A stretch of DNA of 59,983 nucleotides, from the NCBI GenBank assembly GCA_025360085.1, contig JANYCW010000048.1, forward strand, positions 1-59,983. Direction: 5' to 3'. Source of the DNA: Actinomycetes bacterium (GTDB lineage: Bacteria > Actinomycetota > Actinomycetes > Nanopelagicales > Nanopelagicaceae). Positions 25,901 through 35,029 of this stretch are shown in pieces. Position 1 is the first letter of the stretch. Each line of letters starts with the position of its first letter. A program made the translations under genes and the position numbers. The notes under the pieces were generated by a model, which did no database searches, was not told the origin of the DNA, and saw only the letters and a list, made by a program, of their open reading frames with translations.

Positions 25901-28900
25901 AAATAACGATGGCCAAGCCAATTTCGCTTCCCTCAATGTGGATCTCTTGGTTACGGACCATGCTTAAGGCAAGAATCTCATCTTGAATATGTTTCAAGTG
26001 GCTATCAATTGCCTCTGCAATATCCGGAGTTGCATTCCAAGCAACTGAAATTCGATCGGAAATTTCAAATCCTTCACTTTTTCGACGCTCTTGAATATAT
26101 CGAATAACTTCGCGAGCATGTCCAGCAAGAATCAATGTAGGTGATAGCGCAAGATCGAGTGCGACGCTTTCGCCATCATGGGATGTCACCATCCACCCTG
26201 ACTTTGGAGCTTCAGTTATTATGAGATCTTCTAAAGTAATCTCCCAACCTGCGATGTGGGCAGTTCCCAATGTACGCAGGCTCTTTACTAATGTACTGGC
26301 ATCACTTGCGGCGACTGCTTTAGCTATATCTTGGACTGCGCCACCAAATTTTGCGCCTAAAGATTTGAAGTTGGCCTTGATAGATATATCCACGAGATCC
26401 CCATCGGCACCCGCAATATCTTCCAACGTATTTACGTTGAGTTCATCTGCAATCTGCTCACGCATGGCTATGGGAAGCGCCGCCCAACCGCTGGCTGCTA
26501 TCAGCGCTCGTGCAAGTGGCTGTCGAATTTTGATTCCGGATTGCGCCCTTGATGCGCGACCAAGTTCGACAATTCGCCGCGTAAGTGCAACTTGACGGCC
26601 AAGTTCTAGATTAATACGAGAGGCATCAACAATTGGAAAATCCGTTAAGTGAACCGACTCCATTGCCGCAGAATCAGTTGGACGCACGAGCTCTTGCCAA
26701 ACTTGCTCAGTAATAAATGGAACTAAGGGCGCTAGTAGTTGGGTGAGAGTAACTAGGCACTCATGCAAAGTTGCCATAGCTGCTACGTCGCCATCCCAAA
26801 AACGCCTACGCGAACGACGGACATACCAATTCGATAAGTCATCGATGAAACGTGCTAGAACTCGACCGGCAGTTTGTGAATCAAAATCGCTCAATGCTTC
26901 ATCAACTTCACCGACCAGAATATTTAGCTCTGAAATAATCCAGCGATCCATTAGGGAGCGTTGCGATGCAATGGGAGATTGACTTATATCAAAGCCCGAA
27001 GCTTGAGCGTAGAGAGCGTGGAAAGAAACTGTGTTCCAGTACGTTAAAAGCGTTTTGCGCACAACTTCGTTGATTGCTTCGTGACCCACACGGCGCGCAG
27101 CCCACGGTGAACCAGCGGCCAACATATACCAACGCACGGCATCTGCACCATGTTGATCCATTAACGCAATCGGCTCCAGGATATTACCTAAGTGTTTACT
27201 CATCTTGCGACCATCTTTGTCCTGAATATGCCCAAGGCATAAAACTGTCTTATAGGAAGATTGGTTGAAAACTAAAACGCCAATTGCCATTAGCGTATAG
27301 AACCAGCCACGCGTTTGATCGATGGCTTCACAAATAAAATCTGCTGGATATGAGGCACTAAATTTTTCCACGGAGCCCTCTAAATGCGGATAACCCCATT
27401 GGGCAAAAGGCATTGCACCAGAGTCATACCAACAGTCAATGACCTCAGGGACGCGAGACATAAGTGCAGAGCATTGTGTGCAATCAAAAATGATGTCATC
27501 AACAAATGGCCGGTGCGGGTCAAGATTAGAAAGCTCTTGTCCAGATAATTCACTTAACTCTTTTAACGATTCGATACATATTTCATGCTTATTTTCACAC
27601 CGCCAGATTGGAAGTGGTGTGCCCCAGTAACGATTACGTGAGAGTGCCCAATCAATATTGTTGTTGAGCCAATCACCGTAACGCCCATCTTTTATTGTCT
27701 CTGGATGCCAGTCAGTTGCGGCATTTTCGCGAAGAAGTGCGTCTTTGATTGAAGTGGTTCGGATGTACCAAGAGGGTTGTGCGTAATACATGAGTGCGGT
27801 GTGACAGCGCCAGCAATGCGGATATGAGTGTTCGTAAGGCAGATGCTTATACAGTGCTCCAAGTGACTTTAACTCTTTTACCAGGAGTTTATCGGCATCT
27901 TTAAAGAATAATCCACCGACTAAAGGAATATTTTTCAAGAAAGTTCCATCAGGAGCAATTGGATTTACGACTGGAAGCCCATAAGTACGCGCCACGGCTA
28001 AATCATCGGCACCAAAAGCGGGGGACTGGTGCACTAATCCGGTTCCATCTTCAGTAGTTACATATGATGCAAGAACCACGAAATGCGCGTCAGGAATTTC
28101 CACATAATCAAAGGGGCGCGTAAATGTTACGTGCTCTAAATTCTTTCCAAGAATTCTTTTTAATATTTTCTTTTCACCTTTTAAACAATCAATAAGTGCT
28201 TCGGCCACTATGAGAACTTCACTCTTGTCATCGTGAGAAACTTCAACGGCTACATACTCAACTTCAGGATGAACGGCAATAGCCGTATTTGAGACAAGAG
28301 TCCAAGGAGTTGTAGTCCAGACAAGAAATGATGCATGGAGAAGCGCCAAATCTCCTGAGGTGACCGGAAACCGAACGAAAACCGATGGGTCGACGATGGT
28401 TTCATACCCTTGGGCTAACTCATGATCTGAAAGTCCCGTTCCGCATCGCGGGCAATATGGTGCAACACGATGGGCTTGAACTAAAAGACCTTTTTTCCAA
28501 ATCTCCTTTAATGACCACCAAATACTTTCAATGTAGGCAGGCGACATTGTCCAGTAAGCCTCATCAAAATCAACCCAAAAACCCATTCGATGGGTCATTT
28601 CGGTAAAGGCATCAACATGGCGTTCAACTGACTCTCGGCATTTTTCATTGAATGCCGCTACTCCAAATTTTTCAATATCTTTCTTGCCTGCAAATCCCAA
28701 CTCTTTTTCAACTGCGATCTCTACTGGCAATCCATGGCAATCCCACCCAGCTTTTCTGTCAACATAACGGCCCTTCATCGTTTGAAAACGGGGAAAGACA
28801 TCTTTAAAAACGCGCGCTTCTATATGGTGGGTGCCTGGCATTCCATTTGCAGTGGGTGGTCCTTCATAAAAACTCCACGGTTGTGCGCCAACCCTTGCTT

Positions 28901-29000
28901 GGAGGCTCTTGTGAAAGATCTGATTGCTCTGCCAAAAATCTAATATCTTATGTTCGACGGCAGGCAAGTCAACAGCCGCAGCTATGGTGCGAAACGACAT
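25887..29000 (-). CDS. ileS: Isoleucyl-tRNA synthetase
   Basis: A 1037-residue class I synthetase that charges tRNA(Ile). The HIGH-type motif is in GTHHIEARVF, near residue 57, and the KMSKS-type motif is KMSKHLGN, near residue 600. HHIEAR and KMSKH forms are usual for the long type-2 IleS of actinobacteria. An editing (CP1) domain with WTTTPWTLVSNTA is intact, and putative zinc knuckles CPRCGTG and CTQCS are visible. A C-terminal anticodon-binding region and extension complete it. It is the only long gene on the minus strand after 2.6 kb, and a translational T-box leader precedes it. Its end overlaps yggT. Confidence 0.96.
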   Translation of the reverse strand: MSFRTIAAAVDLPAVEHKILDFWQSNQIFHKSLQARVGAQPWSFYEGPPTANGMPGTHHIEARVFKDVFPRFQTMKGRYVDRKAGWDCHGLPVEIAVEKELGFAGKKDIEKFGVAAFNEKCRESVERHVDAFTEMTHRMGFWVDFDEAYWTMSPAYIESIWWSLKEIWKKGLLVQAHRVAPYCPRCGTGLSDHELAQGYETIVDPSVFVRFPVTSGDLALLHASFLVWTTTPWTLVSNTAIAVHPEVEYVAVEVSHDDKSEVLIVAEALIDCLKGEKKILKRILGKNLEHVTFTRPFDYVEIPDAHFVVLASYVTTEDGTGLVHQSPAFGADDLAVARTYGLPVVNPIAPDGTFLKNIPLVGGLFFKDADKLLVKELKSLGALYKHLPYEHSYPHCWRCHTALMYYAQPSWYIRTTSIKDALLRENAATDWHPETIKDGRYGDWLNNNIDWALSRNRYWGTPLPIWRCENKHEICIESLKELSELSGQELSNLDPHRPFVDDIIFDCTQCSALMSRVPEVIDCWYDSGAMPFAQWGYPHLEGSVEKFSASYPADFICEAIDQTRGWFYTLMAIGVLVFNQSSYKTVLCLGHIQDKDGRKMSKHLGNILEPIALMDQHGADAVRWYMLAAGSPWAARRVGHEAINEVVRKTLLTYWNTVSFHALYAQASGFDISQSPIASQRSLMDRWIISELNILVGEVDEALSDFDSQTAGRVLARFIDDLSNWYVRRSRRRFWDGDVAAMATLHECLVTLTQLLAPLVPFITEQVWQELVRPTDSAAMESVHLTDFPIVDASRINLELGRQVALTRRIVELGRASRAQSGIKIRQPLARALIAASGWAALPIAMREQIADELNVNTLEDIAGADGDLVDISIKANFKSLGAKFGGAVQDIAKAVAASDASTLVKSLRTLGTAHIAGWEITLEDLIITEAPKSGWMVTSHDGESVALDLALSPTLILAGHAREVIRYIQERRKSEGFEISDRISVAWNATPDIAEAIDSHLKHIQDEILALSMVRNQEIHIEGSEIGLAIVISKVL

Positions 29001-29190
29001 AAAAAGCCTCCACGTCCTTTAAAAAACCTGGAGGGACGAGCTCTGCCTAGGGCAGATATCGCGGTACCACCCACCTTGCGCACGGTGCACGCCACTCACA
29101 TCTCTAACCGCTAGTTCTAGATGAGTTTTCACTCACATCTTCTAGCGAGCTCGTGAGGTGATTGCCCCGTCAATGCCCACTGTGTTAGTG
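29001..29190 (-). promoter_or_regulatory. T-box riboswitch of ileS (translational type)
   Basis: The minus strand holds the T-box core AAGGTGGGTGGTACCGCG (29077-29060). Its UGGU can pair with the ACCA end of uncharged tRNA(Ile). A short Stem I is formed by CGCTAG (29147-29142) with CTAGCG (29114-29109); a candidate AUC specifier lies at 29122-29120. Next to the start codon, CCTCCA (29034-29029) can pair with TGGAGG (29012-29007), hiding the ribosome binding site. This is the sequestrator design of actinobacterial ileS T-boxes: uncharged tRNA(Ile) should open translation. The specifier position is the least certain part. Confidence 0.88.
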
Positions 29191-29196
29191 GTTATA
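29191..29196 (-). promoter_or_regulatory. -10 of the ileS leader
   Basis: TATAAC on the minus strand (29196-29191) would start a leader of about 185 bases covering the whole T-box. No good -35 is visible. Confidence 0.45.
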
Positions 29197-29236
29197 GTCT
29201 AGGCCATGATTGGATTAAAGCCTGTACGTGGCGCAG

Positions 29237-29266
29237 TTGGTATCCCAGGCCTATTCGGAATAAGGT
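29237..29266 (+). promoter_or_regulatory. Candidate promoter of the DksA-like gene
   Basis: TTGGTA (29237-29242), an 18-base spacer and TAAGGT (29261-29266) end seven bases before the ATG at 29274, suggesting a leaderless mRNA. AAGG within the hexamer could instead serve as a ribosome binding site. It is divergent from ileS. Confidence 0.45.
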
Positions 29267-29273
29267 TCGCCCC

Positions 29274-30035
29274 ATGCAAAAGAAGCCTGAAAAGAAAGCC
29301 GGCGCAAAAAAACTTCCAGCCAAAACTGCTCCGGTAAAGAAGGCCATCGTTAAAAAAATTGCTGAGAAAAAAACGCCTGTGAAAAAAGCAATCGCAAAAA
29401 CTGCTCCGGCAAAAAAGAACGTCATAAAAAGTATCCCAGTAAAGAAGGCTCCGGGCAAAGCCTCTCCAACAAAGACGACCTTGACTGTAGATGAGAACTC
29501 TCAAACGGTTTCGGTCTCAACCGTGAGTGCTCCAGTGGTCGCGCCAATAATTGAAGAGCGTCGATTAGTCATGCCACCACCACCCCGACCAAACCACACG
29601 GGAAAAAAATCAGCCCCTTTAAAGCCCATCAAGGGCGCCCCAATCCCAGCGACCGTGAGCAGTTCAGAGACGCCATGGACAAGTGCCGAGTTAAAGTCGA
29701 TACGTATTGAGGTATCTCGAGAGTTAGAACGATTGCGAAAAGAGCTATCAATTGTGGAGATAGAGATGGACTCTCTTATTCAAGAGTCGGGCGAAGGTGC
29801 TGGCGATGATCAGGCCGACGCAGGAACAAAAACTTTTGAGCGAGAGCACGAGATGTCCCTGGTTATTAACGCTCGCGATATGGTTTTACAGACAGAGCGA
29901 GCTTTAGATCGAATTGACTCAAAGCGATACGGAAACTGCGAAGAGTGTGGCAATGTGATTGGTAAAGCACGTCTTCAAGTCTTCCCGCGCGCGACTTTGT
30001 GCATGGTTTGCAAGCAGAAGGAAGAACGGCGCTAA
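29274..30035 (+). CDS. TraR/DksA-type zinc finger protein with histone H1-like tail
   Basis: A 253-residue protein in two parts. Residues 1 to about 65 are a lysine, alanine and proline-rich tail built of degenerate units such as KTAPVKKA, KTPVKKA, KTAPAKK and SIPVKKAP, like histone H1 tails. A proline-rich linker follows. Residues about 140-253 are a TraR/DksA-like domain: a coiled coil (SRELERLRKELSIVEIEMDS), then a four-cysteine zinc site with Cys222, Cys225, Cys243 and Cys246. DksA relatives bind RNA polymerase in the secondary channel; RbpA/CarD-like or DNA-binding roles are possible for tailed forms. The gene lies between ileS and lspA, as in many actinobacteria. It is followed three bases later by the proposed lspA start. 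Confidence 0.85.
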   Translation: MQKKPEKKAGAKKLPAKTAPVKKAIVKKIAEKKTPVKKAIAKTAPAKKNVIKSIPVKKAPGKASPTKTTLTVDENSQTVSVSTVSAPVVAPIIEERRLVMPPPPRPNHTGKKSAPLKPIKGAPIPATVSSSETPWTSAELKSIRIEVSRELERLRKELSIVEIEMDSLIQESGEGAGDDQADAGTKTFEREHEMSLVINARDMVLQTERALDRIDSKRYGNCEECGNVIGKARLQVFPRATLCMVCKQKEERR

Positions 30036-30037
30036 AA

Positions 30038-30517
30038 GTGCAAAGGTGGCGAACACTTTTAAGTGTTGCCTGGTTCATCTGGATCCTCGATTTAGCAACT
30101 AAGGCATGGGCAGTAAATCAACTAGCCAACCGCGAACCGATCAGAGTCCTTGGGAGTTTTTTCCAACTTACTTTAATTCGAAACCCTGGGGCTGCATTTT
30201 CATTTGCAACAAATGCCACGTTCTTTCTATCTTTATTTGGAATTATCGTTCTCGTGGGGATCGTGTATTACGCACCTCGAATAAGTTCTAAAGGTTGGTC
30301 TGTTGTTTTGGGTCTTGTACTTGGCGGAATCTTGGGAAATCTGACGGATCGAATCTTTCGTGATCCCGGTTTTCTTCAAGGACATGTTGTGGATTGGATG
30401 CAACTGCCACACTGGCCAATTTTCAATGTTGCCGACTCTGCGATCGTTATCGCCGCTTGCCTATCAATGGTCTTAACTGCCAAGAATATTTCGCCTATTA
30501 TGAAAGTGGATCTCTAA
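30038..30517 (+). CDS. lspA: Lipoprotein signal peptidase LspA
   Basis: A 159-residue membrane aspartic protease (signal peptidase II) that cleaves prolipoprotein signal peptides after lipidation by Lgt (46114 in this window). Four membrane helices are visible. The two catalytic aspartates are in GNLTDRIF and FNVADSAI, and NPGAAFSF is also conserved. I prefer GTG 30038, just after the preceding gene stops; an in-frame ATG at 29999 would add 13 residues that overlap the zinc finger gene. The pseudouridine synthase gene follows after one base. Confidence 0.92.
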   Translation: MQRWRTLLSVAWFIWILDLATKAWAVNQLANREPIRVLGSFFQLTLIRNPGAAFSFATNATFFLSLFGIIVLVGIVYYAPRISSKGWSVVLGLVLGGILGNLTDRIFRDPGFLQGHVVDWMQLPHWPIFNVADSAIVIAACLSMVLTAKNISPIMKVDL

Positions 30518-30518
30518 G

Positions 30519-31460
30519 ATGACTTACCGTGAACTACGTACTCTTGCCGTACCAGAAGGTGTAGATGGGGAGCGCATTGACAGTGCGTTAACAAGAGTTC
30601 TTGGTCTGTCTCGGACTGCAGTCGTAAAACTTTTAGAAGATGGCGATATTACAACTTCCGGGCATGCAATGCTCAAATCCGAGAGGGTAAGTGTCGGACA
30701 GGTCATTGAGGTTCGCTTGCCACTTCCGGTAAATAAAGATGCAATTCCGTTGACGCCCTTAGCGGGATTAGAAATAGTTTTCGAAGATTCCGACTTAGTG
30801 GTGATAAATAAACCTGTTGGTTGTGCAGCACATCCAAGTCCTGGCTGGACCGGTCCAACCGTTGTGGGTGCTTTGAGCGCAGCTGGATTTATTATCTCCA
30901 CGAGTGGGGCACCAGAGCGCCAAGGAATTGTTCACCGCCTAGATGTCGGTACTAGTGGATTAATGATTGTTGCAAAGAGTGATCGTGCTTTCACGGTTTT
31001 AAAGGACGCATTTCGAACACGCACCGTAGAAAAGATTTATCACGCTTTAATTCAAGGCCATATGGATCCGACCAATGGAACTATCGATGCACCGATAGAC
31101 CGACATCCAAAAGAGGATCATCGATTTGCAGTTGTCGGGACAGGCAAAGAGTCGATTACGCATTATGAAGTTATTGAGTTCTATCGTGCCGTTTCTCTCG
31201 TCAAAGTTGAGTTGGAAACTGGACGCACCCACCAAATTCGAGTTCATTTTTCAGCTCTCAACCATCCGCTGGTGGGGGACATGACCTATGGCGCAGACCC
31301 CGTGTTAGCCAAAAGCCTAGGGATGAGCCGACCGTGGCTACATGCAAGCGAGCTTAGATTTACCCACCCCATCACAGGCTCGGCGCTCAACTTCAGCGCT
31401 CCCTATCCAGACGATCTCACAGCATCATTGGCGTTGCTTTCCGATGCCGTCTTGCCGTAA
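30519..31460 (+). CDS. RluD-type large-subunit rRNA pseudouridine synthase
   Basis: A 313-residue RluA-family pseudouridine synthase with an N-terminal S4 RNA-binding domain (residues about 16-75, LGLSRTAVVKLLEDGDI). The catalytic aspartate is Asp142 in IVHRLDVGTSGLM. Other family blocks are VINKPVGCAAHP, ALIQGH, and LETGRTHQIRVHFSALNHPLVGD. Full-length S4-containing members such as RluD modify helix 69 of 23S rRNA; that target is inferred. The adjacency of lspA and this gene is widespread in bacteria. Confidence 0.9.
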   Translation: MTYRELRTLAVPEGVDGERIDSALTRVLGLSRTAVVKLLEDGDITTSGHAMLKSERVSVGQVIEVRLPLPVNKDAIPLTPLAGLEIVFEDSDLVVINKPVGCAAHPSPGWTGPTVVGALSAAGFIISTSGAPERQGIVHRLDVGTSGLMIVAKSDRAFTVLKDAFRTRTVEKIYHALIQGHMDPTNGTIDAPIDRHPKEDHRFAVVGTGKESITHYEVIEFYRAVSLVKVELETGRTHQIRVHFSALNHPLVGDMTYGADPVLAKSLGMSRPWLHASELRFTHPITGSALNFSAPYPDDLTASLALLSDAVLP

Positions 31461-31479
31461 GTATTACTCTTCATAAGCT

Positions 31480-34400
31480 ATGTCAACTGATAACTTCGTT
31501 CACCTTCACGTACACACCGAGTACTCAATGCTTGACGGAGCAGCACGGGTTGGCGAACTAATGGATGAAGTTACACGCCAAGGCATGCCAGCAATTGCAA
31601 TGACTGACCATGGAAATGTTTTCGGAGCTTATGATTTTTATAAGAATGCTAAAAAATCCGGAGTCAAGCCCATTATTGGAATTGAAGCCTATGTTGCTCC
31701 TGAATCTCGCTTTGATAAAAAGCGCGTGAAATGGGCCGATGGTGGTCAAGATGATGTTTCAGGCGGCGGTGCCTACACCCATATGACGATTCTGGCTGAA
31801 AATAATATTGGTTTAGGAAATCTATTTCGTCTCTCATCATTAGCTTCTCTCGAAGGTTATTACTACAAACCCCGCATGGACCGGGAAATTTTATCCACAT
31901 ACGCAAGTGGACTCATCGCTACAACGGGATGCCCGGGAGGTGAAATTCAAACTCGACTTCGGATGGGCGCGTATAAAGAAGCCATAAGGGCGGCGAGTGA
32001 TTACCGCGATATTTTTGGGTCAGGCAATTACTTTGTCGAGATTATGGATCATGGAATCGAAATTGAGTCTCGAGTAAAGTCTGATCTCTTAAAACTGGCA
32101 AGAGAATTGAATATACCTTTACTTGCAACAAACGATCTGCACTACACATTGCAAATTGATGCACCAGCACACGAGGCCTTATTGTGCGTTCAATCAGGAT
32201 CTACTTTGGCTGATCCAAAACGATTCAAATTTGAAAACGATAGTTTTTACGTGAAAACATCGGCGCAGATGCGGGAGCTCTTCAAAGAAATCCCTGAAAG
32301 TTGCGACAACACTGTGCTTATTGCCGAGCGTTGTAACGTCACCCTGAGAGAAGGCGAAAATCTACTTCCACAGTTTGCTGTGCCTAGTGGTGAAACCGAA
32401 GATTCGTGGCTGGCAAAAGAGGCCGAAAGTGGCTTAATACATCGTATGGGTACACGCGTAACACCTGAACACTCTGCCCGCCTTGCTTATGAGTTGGCGA
32501 CCATGAAAGCGATGGGATTTCCCGGCTACTTCTTAGTTGTTGCAGATTTAGTTGCGCATGCAAAGAGTGTAGGAATCCGAGTCGGACCAGGCCGTGGTTC
32601 GGCAGCTGGATCATTAGTTGCCTATGCACTTGGTATCACAGGCCTTGATCCGCTTGAGCACGGACTTTTATTCGAGAGGTTTTTAAATCCAGAGCGTATC
32701 TCTATGCCTGATATTGATCTGGATTTCGATGAGCGTCGGCGAAGTGAAATGATTCGTTATGCAACAACGAAATATGGTGAAGATCGAGTTGCGCAAATTA
32801 TTACTTACGGCACAATTAAATCTAAACAAGCACTTAAAGACTCTACGCGAGTACTTGGCTATCCATATGTTGTTGGAGAAAAGCTGACGAAGGCTTTGCC
32901 TCCCTCGGTGATGGGCAAGGATATTTCTCTCGGCGGTGTATTTAACTCTAAAGATGATCGCTACGGCGAGGCAGGTGAATTTCGTGCGTTGTACGAGTCA
33001 GATCCAGATTCAAAGCGAGTAGTCGACACTGCTCGGGGGCTTGAGGGTTTAAAACGCCAGTGGGGAGTCCATGCAGCGGGTGTAATTCTCTCACGTGAGC
33101 CTTTGTTAGATGTGATTCCAATTCATCGCCGAGAGGCCGACGGCGCAATCATCACTCAGTTCGATATGGGTGCATGCGAGGCAATCGGGCTATTGAAAAT
33201 GGATTTTCTCGGTTTGCGAAATCTTTCTGTACTCGATGATGCCTTGCTCAATATTAAATCTAATCAAGGCAAAGACGTTGTATTAGAGGATTTAACCCTT
33301 GATGATAAGAAAACATATGAGTTACTCTCTCGCGGGGACACGCTCGGAGTTTTTCAACTAGATGGTGGGCCTATGCGGGCACTTCTTCGTGCCATGTCAC
33401 CGGATTCATTTCAGGATATCTCGGCTGTCATCGCCTTGTACCGCCCCGGTCCAATGGGCGAAAATGCGCACAACAACTATGCAGACCGTAAAAATGGACG
33501 TAAACCAGTTGAGGCAATCCATCCAGAACTCGTCGATGCTCTGCAGGAAATTCTGGGCGATACCTATGGGTTAATTGTTTACCAAGAGCAGGTGATGGCG
33601 ATTGCCCAAAAAGTCGCTGATTTCTCGCTCGGACGCGCGGATCTACTTCGCAAAGCGATGGGTAAGAAGGATAAAAATATTCTTGATAAAGAGTACATAC
33701 CATTCGAAGCTGGCATGAAGAGCAATGGCTATTCAACTGGCGCGATTAAACGTTTATGGGATGTCCTCATTCCCTTTTCAGATTATGCTTTCAATCGCGC
33801 ACATTCTGCGGGCTACGGAGTTGTTTCGTACTGGACAGGATATTTGAAAGCTAATTATCCAACAGAATACATGGCCGCACTTTTGACTAGTGTTCGAGAT
33901 GATAAAGATAAATCAGCTCTTTACTTAAGTGAGTGTCGCCGAATGGGAATCAAAGTTCTTGAGCCGGATATTAACGAATCTGATGCCGAATATACGCCGA
34001 TAGGAAACGATATTCGCTTTGGTTTGGCGGCGATTCGAAATGTTGGCGAAGGCGTTGTCGCTTCAATTAAAGCCACACGCGAATCAAAAGGCCGATTTAC
34101 GTCATTTGGTGATTTTTTAGTAAAAGTCGATGCACAAGTGTGCAATAAAAAGACAATGGAATCACTTATCAAAGCCGGAGCTTTTGGTTCTATGGGCGTT
34201 ACTCGAAAGGGGTTGATGGCAATCTATCTTGAGGCCATCGACTCGGTAATTGAAACTAAGCGTGCAGAGGCCATTGGCCAGTTTGATTTATTTGGAGGTG
34301 AATCAATGAGCCAAGTGGTTTCTTTAGATTTAGAAATCCCGACTGGTGAATGGGACAAGTCGATGTTGCTCAGCTATGAGCGAGAGATGCTTGGACTCTA

Positions 34401-34977
34401 TGTATCCGACCACCCACTATTAGGGATTGAGCATGTTTTGAGAGCACATACCGAGATGACCATCAGTGAACTTGCCGACGATGGAGCTCGAAATGAAGCC
34501 ATTGTCACGATCGGCGGATTGATTACGGGCGTTACACGCAAAGTTTCTAGGCAAGGAGCTACATGGGCAGTTGTTACAGTGGAAGATCTTGAAGGTTCTC
34601 TGGAAGTTCTCTTCTTCTCAAACACATACAACCAATACTCGATGGCACTTACTGAAGATCGCATAGTCACGATACGAGGGAGAGTCGATAGGCGCGAAGA
34701 TACGTTGCGCTTTACCGCCTTGGAAATGTCAATGCCTGATATTTCAATGGGGCCTTCTGGCCCGCTAGTGATATCTCTGCCAATGTCTCAATGCACGCCA
34801 CCAATTGTCGAGCGTATTAAGGAGATTTTACGTTCGCACCCGGGCAAACGCGAAGTAAATCTTCATATTCTGGACAATGGAGTAACAACTTCAATGAAAA
34901 TTGATGCTCAGATTACTAATTCACCTAGTTTGAGCGCAGATTTAAAATCGATATTAGGCCCGAACTGCCTGCTCTAA
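31480..34977 (+). CDS. dnaE: DNA polymerase III alpha subunit, replicative DnaE1
   Basis: A 1165-residue C-family polymerase. The N-terminal PHP domain keeps its metal-binding signature (HLHVHTEYS and MTDHGN), so, as known for mycobacterial DnaE1, it probably proofreads. The palm has PDIDLDFDERRR and KMDFLGLR with the three catalytic aspartates. AYNRAHSAGY-type residues (FNRAHSAGYGVVSY) mark the conserved finger/thumb region. A clamp-binding-like QFDLF occurs near residue 935, followed by an OB domain. Length and intact PHP set it apart from the DnaE2 copy at 4241. Nineteen bases separate it from the preceding gene; no clear ribosome binding site is visible. Confidence 0.95.
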   Translation: MSTDNFVHLHVHTEYSMLDGAARVGELMDEVTRQGMPAIAMTDHGNVFGAYDFYKNAKKSGVKPIIGIEAYVAPESRFDKKRVKWADGGQDDVSGGGAYTHMTILAENNIGLGNLFRLSSLASLEGYYYKPRMDREILSTYASGLIATTGCPGGEIQTRLRMGAYKEAIRAASDYRDIFGSGNYFVEIMDHGIEIESRVKSDLLKLARELNIPLLATNDLHYTLQIDAPAHEALLCVQSGSTLADPKRFKFENDSFYVKTSAQMRELFKEIPESCDNTVLIAERCNVTLREGENLLPQFAVPSGETEDSWLAKEAESGLIHRMGTRVTPEHSARLAYELATMKAMGFPGYFLVVADLVAHAKSVGIRVGPGRGSAAGSLVAYALGITGLDPLEHGLLFERFLNPERISMPDIDLDFDERRRSEMIRYATTKYGEDRVAQIITYGTIKSKQALKDSTRVLGYPYVVGEKLTKALPPSVMGKDISLGGVFNSKDDRYGEAGEFRALYESDPDSKRVVDTARGLEGLKRQWGVHAAGVILSREPLLDVIPIHRREADGAIITQFDMGACEAIGLLKMDFLGLRNLSVLDDALLNIKSNQGKDVVLEDLTLDDKKTYELLSRGDTLGVFQLDGGPMRALLRAMSPDSFQDISAVIALYRPGPMGENAHNNYADRKNGRKPVEAIHPELVDALQEILGDTYGLIVYQEQVMAIAQKVADFSLGRADLLRKAMGKKDKNILDKEYIPFEAGMKSNGYSTGAIKRLWDVLIPFSDYAFNRAHSAGYGVVSYWTGYLKANYPTEYMAALLTSVRDDKDKSALYLSECRRMGIKVLEPDINESDAEYTPIGNDIRFGLAAIRNVGEGVVASIKATRESKGRFTSFGDFLVKVDAQVCNKKTMESLIKAGAFGSMGVTRKGLMAIYLEAIDSVIETKRAEAIGQFDLFGGESMSQVVSLDLEIPTGEWDKSMLLSYEREMLGLYVSDHPLLGIEHVLRAHTEMTISELADDGARNEAIVTIGGLITGVTRKVSRQGATWAVVTVEDLEGSLEVLFFSNTYNQYSMALTEDRIVTIRGRVDRREDTLRFTALEMSMPDISMGPSGPLVISLPMSQCTPPIVERIKEILRSHPGKREVNLHILDNGVTTSMKIDAQITNSPSLSADLKSILGPNCLL

Positions 34978-35020
34978 CTGCAGCCAAGTAATCGCGCGTC
35001 AACCCGCGTGCTTTCTCCAT

Positions 35021-35026
35021 TAGAAT
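35021..35026 (+). promoter_or_regulatory. -10 hexamer of the his-trp cluster
   Basis: TAGAAT is followed by TACATGGTG. The predicted transcription start falls on or next to the first codons of hisD, so the mRNA is probably leaderless. GTG 35033, seven bases after the hexamer, may be the real start rather than ATG 35030. No Shine-Dalgarno is present. Confidence 0.5.
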
Positions 35027-35029
35027 TAC

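Noticed and set aside
29999-30037. LspA start at ATG 29999
   Set aside because: It would overlap the zinc finger coding region by 37 bases and add polar residues not typical of LspA; GTG 30038 fits better, though not proven.
34991-35010. Terminator after dnaE1
   Set aside because: Only four pairs (CGCG/CGCG) can form and no T run follows.
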